This document shows, one piece after another, positions 10,122-19,600 of a stretch of DNA of 64,000 bases. The notes under the pieces are model-generated. The model made no database searches and was not told the origin of the DNA. It worked only from the letters and a program-made list of their open reading frames with translations. Made by a program: the position numbers and the translations under genes. Each line of letters opens with the position of its first letter. Positions within the stretch are counted from its first letter, which is position 1. This DNA comes from Microcoleus vaginatus HSN003. Its GTDB lineage: Bacteria > Cyanobacteriota > Cyanobacteriia > Cyanobacteriales > Microcoleaceae. The DNA lies in contig NZ_CP031705.1 in the NCBI RefSeq assembly GCF_022701255.1, positions 868,001-932,000 of the forward strand, written 5' to 3'.

Positions 10122-10533
10122 TTCGGGGCATTAAGACTAAGAAGAAAAATAGGCTATAAAATGATGAATCCACAGTCCACATTTTGAGCTGATTCACAGA
10201 GGAAGCGCTTCAGCAAAGGCGATCGCTCTACACCCGCTATCTTTAAGCCTTCCTGATGCGAAACAACGCCTTTCGGGATTGACAAATCAGAGATATATCT
10301 ACCTCACGAACTCCTCACATTATTACTATTAGGAGGCAGAGCAAAATAACCTTCATACGAGTTTGGCGATTCATAACACTGATGCTGGCTTCGTTTAGTC
10401 TCAGTTTGTCGCCCGAAGGCGTGTATTTTCACAGCAGGCGGGACACCCCACAAGAATCATCATCAAATTGTGCAACGCCGAATTTTAAGGCCGGCCCAGC
10501 CAGAACCTACAAGATTTTAACTCACATTTTTAG
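10122..10533. other. Intergenic region between convergent genes, no gene seen
   Basis: About 410 bp between the histidine kinase and the hydrolase, which end facing each other. It contains a HIP1 site and fragments without motifs. An 85-codon plus-strand frame from 10382 overlaps the hydrolase 3' end and has no recognisable content. Confidence 0.5.
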
Positions 10534-11682
10534 TCACGAAATTTCAGTGCAGAAAGCCCTGACAGCTTCTGCAAACTGCTGGTTATGCTCAATTAATGCC
10601 ATGTGTCCTCCTTTCGGTATAGTAACTAGCTCTGCTTGAGGTAATTCTGCTTTCATCCGCAGGCTAGCTGGGGGGGTAGTGGCGATATCTGAATCGCCGC
10701 ATATCACCAACACAGGAATGTCAATTGATGGCAAAGTTTTTGTTTCCTCAAATTTGAGCATTCCCAGTGTGCCGCGAGCGAGAACGCCGGGAGAACCCAA
10801 GGCTGATAAGAAAGCTGAAAAATCTAATTGACCGCGCGTTTCAGTGCCTTTAAATCCCGATACTTCTACACTGATGTACAGTGAACCATTGAGATAGCTC
10901 AGCCAAGTCATTCCCCACATAATAGGTTCAAGAGCTATGGTGAGATAGAGTAGAGGTTGGAGCAGCGGCTTCTGCAAAGCGCGCCATAAACCGCTAAAAA
11001 TAGCGGTTTTGAGAGGATTAGTATAAGTCGTATCTACCAGAATTAAACCAGCTACTCGACTACCGAGAAGTTCTGGGAAAAGCCGACTGAATGTTAGACA
11101 AATCATGCCGCCTATGCTGTGTCCGAGTAGGATAACAGGTTTATTTCCTGCTATGGCAATGACGGCTTCGAGATCGCGGGCAAATTTTTCTAGGGAGTAG
11201 TCGCTGTTTTTTGGTCGAGTGGATTTTCCCAGACCTGGAAGATCCCAAACAATCACTCGGAAGCGATCGCTTAGTTGCCGTTTCGCGTAATACCAAACCA
11301 TACTGTTGGGCCCCCAACCATGGCAGAGGATAATCGGCTGTCCGTCCTCTGGGCCGTAGAATTCTACTTGTAAAATAGTGCCATCAGGCCTCTCTACCCG
11401 CTGCACCGTACCCGTCCGCGTCGGCTTCGGTTCGTCAGCACCCGGGCGGCGGAACAGGGGCAAACTGATAAAGCGGCCACCAACAGACCAAAGAACCATC
11501 AAGACTCCGCTGACTAAGTAGGAATTCCCTACAAGTTCGCCTATGTACCATTCATAGAGAATGTATATACCTCCGCCAAGTACGCCGATGGACAGCAGTC
11601 CCACCAGCCATAGGAACAGGAAATTGAAGGGCATGAACGGCATAAGCTGAAACCTTGGGTAGAATTTGGGTTGCGGATTCAC
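10534..11682 (-). CDS. Membrane-anchored alpha/beta hydrolase
   Basis: 382 residues. Two hydrophobic segments within residues 10-72 (FLWLVGLLSIGVLGGGIY, then VSGVLMVLWSVGG) anchor the protein. The rest is an alpha/beta hydrolase fold: oxyanion HGWGPNS, nucleophile elbow GHSIGG near residue 185, acid CGDSD and the last His in GGHMALIEH. Substrate unknown. It lies between two NRPS genes on the opposite strand. It could hydrolyse or release an acyl/peptidyl product, but it is equally likely to be a passenger. Confidence 0.87.
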   Translation of the reverse strand: MNPQPKFYPRFQLMPFMPFNFLFLWLVGLLSIGVLGGGIYILYEWYIGELVGNSYLVSGVLMVLWSVGGRFISLPLFRRPGADEPKPTRTGTVQRVERPDGTILQVEFYGPEDGQPIILCHGWGPNSMVWYYAKRQLSDRFRVIVWDLPGLGKSTRPKNSDYSLEKFARDLEAVIAIAGNKPVILLGHSIGGMICLTFSRLFPELLGSRVAGLILVDTTYTNPLKTAIFSGLWRALQKPLLQPLLYLTIALEPIMWGMTWLSYLNGSLYISVEVSGFKGTETRGQLDFSAFLSALGSPGVLARGTLGMLKFEETKTLPSIDIPVLVICGDSDIATTPPASLRMKAELPQAELVTIPKGGHMALIEHNQQFAEAVRAFCTEIS

Positions 11683-11797
11683 ACAGAATCATACTCAGGT
11701 TAGGCCACAGTAAGCAAGCGATAAGTTAAGCTCTTAACTTGTGCGCTGGTGGAATTTCTTTGATTGATTTGCCCAAGTAATGACAGGATGACTCAAA

Positions 11798-14700
11798 ATG
11801 CCCGATCCAAAAATATCGAGTTCATCGCCAAATGCCAGAGATTCTGTCAGGGTGGAGTTAGTTGAGTTTTTATCTTACCTTCGCAGTCTAGATATTAATG
11901 TTTTTGTTGAGGACTCTCGCCTACGCTGCAACGCTCCCGAAGGAATTCTTACACCAGAACTGCGCGCCAAAATTTCTCAGAAAAAAGCCGAAATTGTTTC
12001 ATTTTTAAAAGCAGCTAATCGTACTTCTAGTTTCACTCCGACACCGATTGTTCCTATGGGGCGGGACGGAAATCTACCGCTTTCCTTTGCACAGCAGCGC
12101 TTGTGGTTTCTCGACCAATTAGTACCGAACAATCCCTTCTATAATGTTCCCGCAGCATTGCGTTTGACAGGTTCGCTCAATTTTTCGGCGCTGCAACAAA
12201 CCTTCAATGAAATTGTGCGCCGCCACGAAGCTTTACGCACGACTTTAGCAGTAGTTTCGGGGCAACCTGTTCAGAGAATAGCTGCTGCTTTCCATCTTCC
12301 GATTAATGTAGTGGACTTGCGAAACTTGCCAAAGGAATCTCGACAAACTGAAGCAAACAGGCTCACCGCTGAGGAAGCTCAACGCTCTTTCAATTTGTCC
12401 AATGACTTGTTGCTGCGAGTCACATTATTGCAGTTAGATGATGCCGAATATTTACTAATGCTGAATATGCACCACATTGTCTCCGATGGTTGGTCTATCG
12501 GAGTGCTAATTCAGGAATTAGGCGCACTTTACACGGCATTTGCTAGCGAAAAACCTTCGCCTTTACCGGCTTTGTCGATCCAGTATGCTGATTTTGCAAA
12601 ATGGCAGCGCGAATGGCTGCAAGGGGAGGTTTTAGAAACGCAGCTTGCTTACTGGCGGCAGCAGTTAAACGGCATTTCTATGCTAAATTTGCCTGCAGAT
12701 CGACCCAGGCCAGCAATCCAAAGTTACCGAGGCAAAAGGCAATTTTTGCAACTGCCAAAACAACTGAGCGAGGCTCTAGAAACGTTGAGCCAGCGCGAAG
12801 GAGTGACGCTGTTTATGACAATGCTGGCAGCTTTTAAAACGTTGCTTTACCATTACGCGCAGCAAGAAGATATTGTTGTAGGTTCGCCGATCGCCAATCG
12901 CAACCGCAGTGAAATTGAAGCATTAATCGGGTTTTTTGTCAACAGTTTGGTGCTGCGTACAGATTTGTCGGGAAATCCAACTTTTCGGGAACTTTTAAAT
13001 CGAGTCAAAGAGGTAGCATTAGGAGCTTACGCTCACCAAGATTTGCCGTTTGAGAAGTTAGTAGAAGAACTGCACCCCGATCGCGCGTTGAACCAAAATC
13101 CCTTATTTCAGGTGGCGTTTGCGCTGCAAAACGCGCCGGGGAATAGGTTAGAATTGCCAGAATTAACACTCAGCCCGCAGCAGTTAGATGTGGGTACAGC
13201 GCGGTTTGATTTGGAGTTTCATTTGTGGGAGCGATCGCCCAACAGCTCGGGAAGCAACCAATCGCCCAGCAATAAGCTGTGGGTTGATAGCTCGGAGGGC
13301 ATCAGCGGCATGGTTATTTACAGCGCCGATTTATTTGATGAAGCTACGATTACCCGAATGCTCGGGCATTTTCAAACTCTGTTAGAAAGCATTGTTGCAA
13401 ATCCCGAACAGCGAATCGCAAATTTGCAATATTTGAGCGCCAAAGAGCGCTATCATTTGTTAGTTGAATGCAACAACACTCAGGCCGATTATCCGCAAGA
13501 TTTGTGCATTCATCAGCTATTTGAAATGCAGGCCGATCGGACACCGGATGCGGTGGCGCTGGTATTTGGAGAGGAGCGAGTCACCTATGGAGAGCTAAAT
13601 CTCCGCAGCAACCAACTAGCACGTTATCTGCAAAAAATGGGGGTTGGGGCGGAAGTTTTAGTCGGGCTTTGCTGCGGGCGATCGCTCGATCTGATCGTGG
13701 GGATGTTGGGTATCCTGAAAGCGGGAGGAGCTTACTTAATTTTAGATCCGAGCTATCCTGCTGAGCGATCGAGCTTTATGCTAAAAGACGCTCAATTATC
13801 TGTTGTGTTAACTCAGCAGCAATGGGTAGAGAATTTGCGCTCGCCCAATTTACAGATAGTTTGTTTAGACACAGACTGGGAGATGATTTCCCAAGAAATC
13901 GCCGACAATCCCACCAGCGCAGTCACAGCCGAAAATCGGGCTTACGCGATTTACACCTCCGGCTCTACGGGAAAGCCGAAAGGAGTTGAAATTGAGCACG
14001 GGAGCTTGTTAAATCTCGTTTTTTGGCATCAAAGAGAGTTTGGGGTGTCAGCGGGCGATCGAGCCACGCAAATAGCAGCGATCGGCTTTGATGCTTGCGG
14101 GTGGGAAATTTGGCCTTATCTCGCCGCGGGAGCTAGCATCTACTTTCCAGAAGATGACATCAGGCGAGATCCTGAAAAACTGCAAAACTGGTTAGTATCA
14201 AAAGCAATCACAATTAGCTTTTTGCCAACACCTTTAGCCGAGAAAGTTTTGCTATTAGATTGGCCTCAAACAACAGCGTTACGAATCTTGCTCACAGGCG
14301 GCGAAAAACTGCAACAACATCCTTTAAAATCCCATCCATTTAAGCTAGTAAATAATTACGGCCCAACCGAAAACACCGTCGTCACAACTTCCGGTTATAT
14401 TCCTGTAACAGAGCAAACAGACATCGCCCCGACAATTGGCCGCCCCATTGCTAACACTCAAATCTACATATTAGACAAATATTTGCAGCCCGTACCAGTG
14501 GGCGTTGTTGGCGAATTGTACATCGGCGGAAACGGACTCGCTCGCGGCTACCTCAACCGCCCAGATTTAACCGCACAGCGCTTTATTGTCAATCCTTTTA
14601 AACTAAATTCAGCAGATCGAATTTACAAAACCGGCGACTTAGTGCGCTACAGAGCCGATCGCAACCTTGAATTTTTGGGACGCCTTGACGAACAAGTAAA

Positions 14701-16606
14701 AATTCGCGGTTTCCGCATCGAATTAGGAGAAATCGAGACAGTATTAACTCAACATCTGGCCGTGCAGCAAACTGTAGCAATAGCTTCGGAAGATGGACAG
14801 GGAGATAAACGTTTAGTAGCTTATATTGCCCTGAATCCTGAATATAGCACTGCCAGCGAAAAAAACCAAATAATGCAATTGCAGGACGAACAGGTTTTGC
14901 AGTGGCAAATGCTCTACAATGAAACTTACAATCAACCTGCTGTTGAGTCAGATCCAACCTTTAACATTGTCGGCTGGAATAGCAGTTATACTAATCAGCC
15001 AATCCCAGCAGAACAGATGCGCGACTGGGCGAACAATCAAGCCGCCCAAATTTTAGCTTTGCAGCCTAGCCGAGTGTTAGAAATTGGCTGCGGCACAGGT
15101 TTGTTGCTGTTCCAAATTGCGCCTCGCTGCACTCAATATTGCGGCACAGACTTTTCACCTATTTCGCTCAACTATATTCGGCAGCACTTGGCAAATCAAG
15201 AGTTAGCTAATGTAACGCTGCTTCAGAAAATGGCGACAGACTTTGAAGGAGTAGAGACAGCAGCTTTTGACGCGGTGATTCTCAACTCTGTCGTGCAATA
15301 TTTCCCAAATATCGACTATCTCGTGCAGGTGCTAGAAGGTGCGGTGAAAGCAACTGCTCCCGGCGGCTTTATATTCATCGGAGATGTCCGCAGCTTGCCG
15401 TTGCTGGCAGCTTTCCACGCTTCGGTACAACTGTATCAAGCCGAACCTTCTCTCGCGGGCGAACAGTTGCAGCAGCGAGTACAAATGCAAATTTTTCAAG
15501 AAACAGAGTTAGTGATTGAACCAGATTTTTTTAGCGCATTAAAACACCACTTTCCGCAGATTGACGGCGTAGAGATTCAATTAATTCGCGGTAGTTATCA
15601 CAATGAGTTAACTGATTTTCGGTACAATGCTATTCTGCATATTGCGTCTGAAGCAGCACGCCCAAAATCCTCGTTAAAAGGGGAGTGGGGCGCAGAGAAA
15701 CGGCTGGATTGGTCGGCTGAAAATCAGAATCTGACTGTTACCAAGGTGCAACAAATATTATTGCAAAATCAACTCGATGTTTTAATAATTGCTAATGTGC
15801 CTAATGCGCGGGTAACGGCAGCAGTTAAGGCGGCAGAATTGCTGTATGTGGTCGATAAATTTCCAACAGCAGGTCAGTTGCAGAAAGCCGTGGAAAAAGT
15901 CGAGGATTTAGGAGTAGATCCCGAAGCGTGGTATGCTTTGGAAGTTCCGTATAATGTTAATATTAGTTGGTCTAATTCCGACAGTCAAGGGCGCTACGAT
16001 GTAGTGTTTGCACGGGGCGAAACTAGAGATTTTGTGCGAGAAACCCGAAGCGATAACTTGCGTCCTTGGCGCTCTTATGCTAATAATCCCTTACAAGGTA
16101 AAGTAGCACGGAAATTAGTGCCACAGTTGCAGGCTTATCTAGCAGAAAAACTGCCGGAATATATGGTTCCGTCGGCTTTTGTGGTGCTGGAGTCGCTACC
16201 GGTGACGGCTAACGGAAAGGTCGATCGCCTCGCTTTGCCTGCACCGGAGCCGATTAAGTTAGAATGGGCTGGCGGTTATGTTGCACCTCAGACTTCTATT
16301 GAGGAAGTTTTAGTGAAAATTTGGGTTGAGGTTTTGGGGATAAAGCGAGTGGGTATCCGGGACAATTTCTTTGAATTAGGAGGCCATTCGCTGCTGGCGA
16401 CTCAGCTTGTTTCTAGAGTGCGAGATGCTTTCGCGGTAGAGTTGCCTTTGCGCCGGGTTTTTGAAGCACCGACAATTGCAGAATTATCTAAGATTGTGGA
16501 GAGTTTAAAGGAGAGCGATGCTAATATTAAAGCTCCTGCTTTAGTGGCGATTTCTCGCGACAGTCGGCGGATGAAGCTATCATCTTTTAATCAAGAAAGT
16601 AAATAA
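11798..16606 (+). CDS. NRPS 2: docking-C-A(N-methyltransferase)-PCP module
   Basis: 1602 residues. Residues about 16-70 resemble a TubC-type N-terminal docking domain. The C domain has HHIVSDGWS near 224. The A domain starts with YTSGSTGKPKG near 717; by-eye alignment to GrsA gives DAWFLGNVVK, the classic Leu code. After the A8-type motif (RGFRIELGEIE) an insertion of ~400 residues (about 1010-1425) carries the SAM-binding VLEIGCGTG near 1093: an N-methyltransferase inside the A domain. The A10 motif NGKVDR resumes near 1471. The PCP has FELGGHSLLA, Ser near 1530. Predicted incorporation is N-methyl-Leu. The tail PALVAISRDSRR is typical of NRPS linkers. NRPS 3 follows after 37 bp, so they are co-transcribed. 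Confidence 0.93.
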   Translation: MPDPKISSSSPNARDSVRVELVEFLSYLRSLDINVFVEDSRLRCNAPEGILTPELRAKISQKKAEIVSFLKAANRTSSFTPTPIVPMGRDGNLPLSFAQQRLWFLDQLVPNNPFYNVPAALRLTGSLNFSALQQTFNEIVRRHEALRTTLAVVSGQPVQRIAAAFHLPINVVDLRNLPKESRQTEANRLTAEEAQRSFNLSNDLLLRVTLLQLDDAEYLLMLNMHHIVSDGWSIGVLIQELGALYTAFASEKPSPLPALSIQYADFAKWQREWLQGEVLETQLAYWRQQLNGISMLNLPADRPRPAIQSYRGKRQFLQLPKQLSEALETLSQREGVTLFMTMLAAFKTLLYHYAQQEDIVVGSPIANRNRSEIEALIGFFVNSLVLRTDLSGNPTFRELLNRVKEVALGAYAHQDLPFEKLVEELHPDRALNQNPLFQVAFALQNAPGNRLELPELTLSPQQLDVGTARFDLEFHLWERSPNSSGSNQSPSNKLWVDSSEGISGMVIYSADLFDEATITRMLGHFQTLLESIVANPEQRIANLQYLSAKERYHLLVECNNTQADYPQDLCIHQLFEMQADRTPDAVALVFGEERVTYGELNLRSNQLARYLQKMGVGAEVLVGLCCGRSLDLIVGMLGILKAGGAYLILDPSYPAERSSFMLKDAQLSVVLTQQQWVENLRSPNLQIVCLDTDWEMISQEIADNPTSAVTAENRAYAIYTSGSTGKPKGVEIEHGSLLNLVFWHQREFGVSAGDRATQIAAIGFDACGWEIWPYLAAGASIYFPEDDIRRDPEKLQNWLVSKAITISFLPTPLAEKVLLLDWPQTTALRILLTGGEKLQQHPLKSHPFKLVNNYGPTENTVVTTSGYIPVTEQTDIAPTIGRPIANTQIYILDKYLQPVPVGVVGELYIGGNGLARGYLNRPDLTAQRFIVNPFKLNSADRIYKTGDLVRYRADRNLEFLGRLDEQVKIRGFRIELGEIETVLTQHLAVQQTVAIASEDGQGDKRLVAYIALNPEYSTASEKNQIMQLQDEQVLQWQMLYNETYNQPAVESDPTFNIVGWNSSYTNQPIPAEQMRDWANNQAAQILALQPSRVLEIGCGTGLLLFQIAPRCTQYCGTDFSPISLNYIRQHLANQELANVTLLQKMATDFEGVETAAFDAVILNSVVQYFPNIDYLVQVLEGAVKATAPGGFIFIGDVRSLPLLAAFHASVQLYQAEPSLAGEQLQQRVQMQIFQETELVIEPDFFSALKHHFPQIDGVEIQLIRGSYHNELTDFRYNAILHIASEAARPKSSLKGEWGAEKRLDWSAENQNLTVTKVQQILLQNQLDVLIIANVPNARVTAAVKAAELLYVVDKFPTAGQLQKAVEKVEDLGVDPEAWYALEVPYNVNISWSNSDSQGRYDVVFARGETRDFVRETRSDNLRPWRSYANNPLQGKVARKLVPQLQAYLAEKLPEYMVPSAFVVLESLPVTANGKVDRLALPAPEPIKLEWAGGYVAPQTSIEEVLVKIWVEVLGIKRVGIRDNFFELGGHSLLATQLVSRVRDAFAVELPLRRVFEAPTIAELSKIVESLKESDANIKAPALVAISRDSRRMKLSSFNQESK

Positions 16607-16643
16607 AAATTAAGGCGGTGGAACGGGTGCAATTTCGATAAAT

Positions 16644-19600
16644 ATGCAGCAAGAAACAGAAGTCTTTGTCTTTCCCGCATCGTTTGCTCAGCAGCGGCTT
16701 TGGTTCCTCAACCAATTAGCACCGGGCAATCCTTTCTACAATGTCTCAGCAGCACTCCGCTTAACAGGTTCCCTCAACTTCAGATCCTTAGAGCAAACCT
16801 TCAACGAAATTGTGCACCGGCACGAAACTTTACGCACCACATTTACGCTTTTGGAAGGGGAACTCGTACAAATTATTGCTCCCATTTTAACCGTATCCCT
16901 CCCCACAATTGACTTACAAAATCTCTCGCCAACTCAGCAGGAAACCGCAGCGCTGCAACTCGCAACCGATGCAGCGCAATGCCCTTTCGATTTAGCCGCC
17001 GGGCCATTATTCAAAGTAACGCTGCTACAACTGAGTGAAACAGAACATATATTGTTGCTGAATTTACATCATATTGTGGCTGATGGTTGGTCGATTGGAG
17101 TCCTAATTCGAGAGCTAGGAATGCTCTACACAGCATTTGTAAAAAATGAGCGATCGCACTTACCAGCACTCCCCGTGCAGTACGCCGACTTTGCAGAATG
17201 GCAGCACGAATGGTTGCAGGGCGAAGTATTAGAAACGCAGTTAGCTTATTGGCGGCAGCAGTTAAACGGAATTACTGCACTCAATCTACCAACAGACAGG
17301 CAAAGACCAGCCGTTCCCTCCTACCGCGGCGCTAAACAATTTATAACACTATCACCTGCTTTGAGCGAGGCGCTAAAGTCATTGAGCCAGCAAGAAAGCG
17401 CGACTTTATTTATCACTCTACTAGCCGCTTTTCAAACTTTGCTGTACCGCTATACAGGACAAGTAGATATTGCAGTAGGAACGCCGATCGCCAATCGCAA
17501 CCTGAGCGAAATAGAAGCATTAATCGGTTTTTTTGTCAACAGTTTAGTGCTGCGTGCAGATTTATCAGGAAATCCAACTTTTCGGGAACTATTGCATCGG
17601 GTAAAAAACGTCGCAATGGCAGCCTACGCTCACCAAGATTTGCCCTTCGAGAAGTTGGTTGAGGAAATGCACCCCGATCGCGAGTTGAGCCGCAACCCCC
17701 TATTTCAAGTTAGTTTCAGCCTGCAAAACACTCCTGTAGCAGCGCTAGAATTGCCGGGAATCGTTGGAGAGGCGATCGACTTTGATGCGGGAACCGCCAA
17801 GCTCGATTTAGAGTGCCACTTGTGGGAAGATGCAGGAAGTATTCAAGGGCAATTTGTCTACAGCACGGACTTATTTGATAGCGCCACAATTGCGCGCATG
17901 GCGGGACATTTCCAAACGCTGCTCGAAGCCATTGTTGCCAATCCCAAACAGCACCTCAGCGACTTGGCTTTGCTGACAGCGCCAGAATACCAGCAATTAT
18001 TAATCGATTGGAATAACACTCAGAGAGATTATCCTCAAAACCAGTGTTTCCATCAGCTATTTGAAGAGCGAGTCGCGCGATCCTCTTCGAGGGCTCCGCT
18101 AACGCCCGATGCTGTAGCCGCCGTCTTTGAAAACCAGCAGTTAACCTACCGCCAACTCAACAGCCGAGCCAACCAACTTGCACATTACTTGCAGCAATTG
18201 GGAGCAGCACCAGAAGTTTTAGTGGGTCTTTGTGTAGAACGTTCCTTAGATGCGATCGTCGGATTGCTAGGCATTATCAAAGCAGGCGCAGCCTACCTGC
18301 CTTTAGATCCAACTTATCCTCAAGAGCGCCTTAACTTCATGTTAGAAGATGCTCAGGTGTCGATTTGGGTAACTCAGCAGCACTTAGCAAAAAACTTGAC
18401 GCAGCCGGAAAATTACGGAGTTTTTTCAGTAGTGTGTTTGGACTCCGACAGAGAAATTATCGCCAGACAAAGCTCTAAAAATTTAACTACAAATATCATA
18501 CCAGAAAACCTAGCCTACGTCATTTACACATCTGGTTCAACCGGAAAACCCAAAGGCGTTTTAATCGAACATCGGGGACTCTACAACTTAGCACTAGCTC
18601 AAAAAGAAGCTTTTAACTTAAACTCAAATCACCGCATTTTGCAATTTGCCTCCCTGAGTTTTGATGCCTCAATCTTTGAGATTGTCATGGCCTTGGGAAC
18701 CGGAGCAACACTTTACTGTGCCAAGAAAGAATCTTTGTTGCCCGGACAAACATTAATCCAATTTTTGCAGGACAATGCTATTACTCACGCTACCCTCCCC
18801 CCCTCGCTGCTAGCTGTCCTTCCAAACGCCAAACTTCCCGCACTGCAAACAATCATCTGTGCGGGCGAATCTTGTTCCCCCGATGTTGTTAAACGCTGGG
18901 CTTCGGGGCGCAGATTTTTTAACGCTTACGGCCCTACAGAAGCGACTGTCTGGTCAAGTTTGGCCGAAATTTGCGATTCCCTGCGGGATAGCTTCGCTTC
19001 ACGCAAAAAACCGCCCATCGGCCGCCCAATAGCTAACACTCAACTCTATATTTTAGATGAAAATTTACAGCCTGTACCCGTTGGAATTCCCGGTGAATTG
19101 TACATCGGCGGCAGCGGATTGGCGCGAGGCTACCTGAACCGCCCCGAATTAACCGCCCAGCGATTTATTGCTAATCCGTTTAGCCAGAAAGCAGGAGAAC
19201 GAATTTATAAAACTGGTGACTTAGCTCGCTATTTTCCAGACGGCAATATTGAGTTTTTAGGCCGCACTGACGAACAGGTAAAAATTCGCGGTTATCGAAT
19301 AGAATTGGGAGAAATTGAAGCGCTGTTGGTTCAGCATCCTGCCGTCAAAGAAACAGCGGCCGTTACTGTGGATGATTTGTCTGGCAACAAACGCCTAGTT
19401 GCTTATGTCGTCCCCAATCACAATCAGACGCTTAATCCCGTGGAAATGCGTAATTTCCTCAAACAAAAGCTACCTAATTACATGATTCCCAATGCTTTTG
19501 TGGCGATGGATTTTCTGCCCCTAACTCCCAATGGCAAAATCGACCGCCAGCGCCTACCTGCACCGGGAACTCTAACTAGCAATCCAATAGATAAAAGCTG

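Noticed and set aside
10382-10639. 85-codon plus frame after the histidine kinase
   Set aside because: Overlaps the 3' end of the hydrolase gene and shows no motif or ribosome site.
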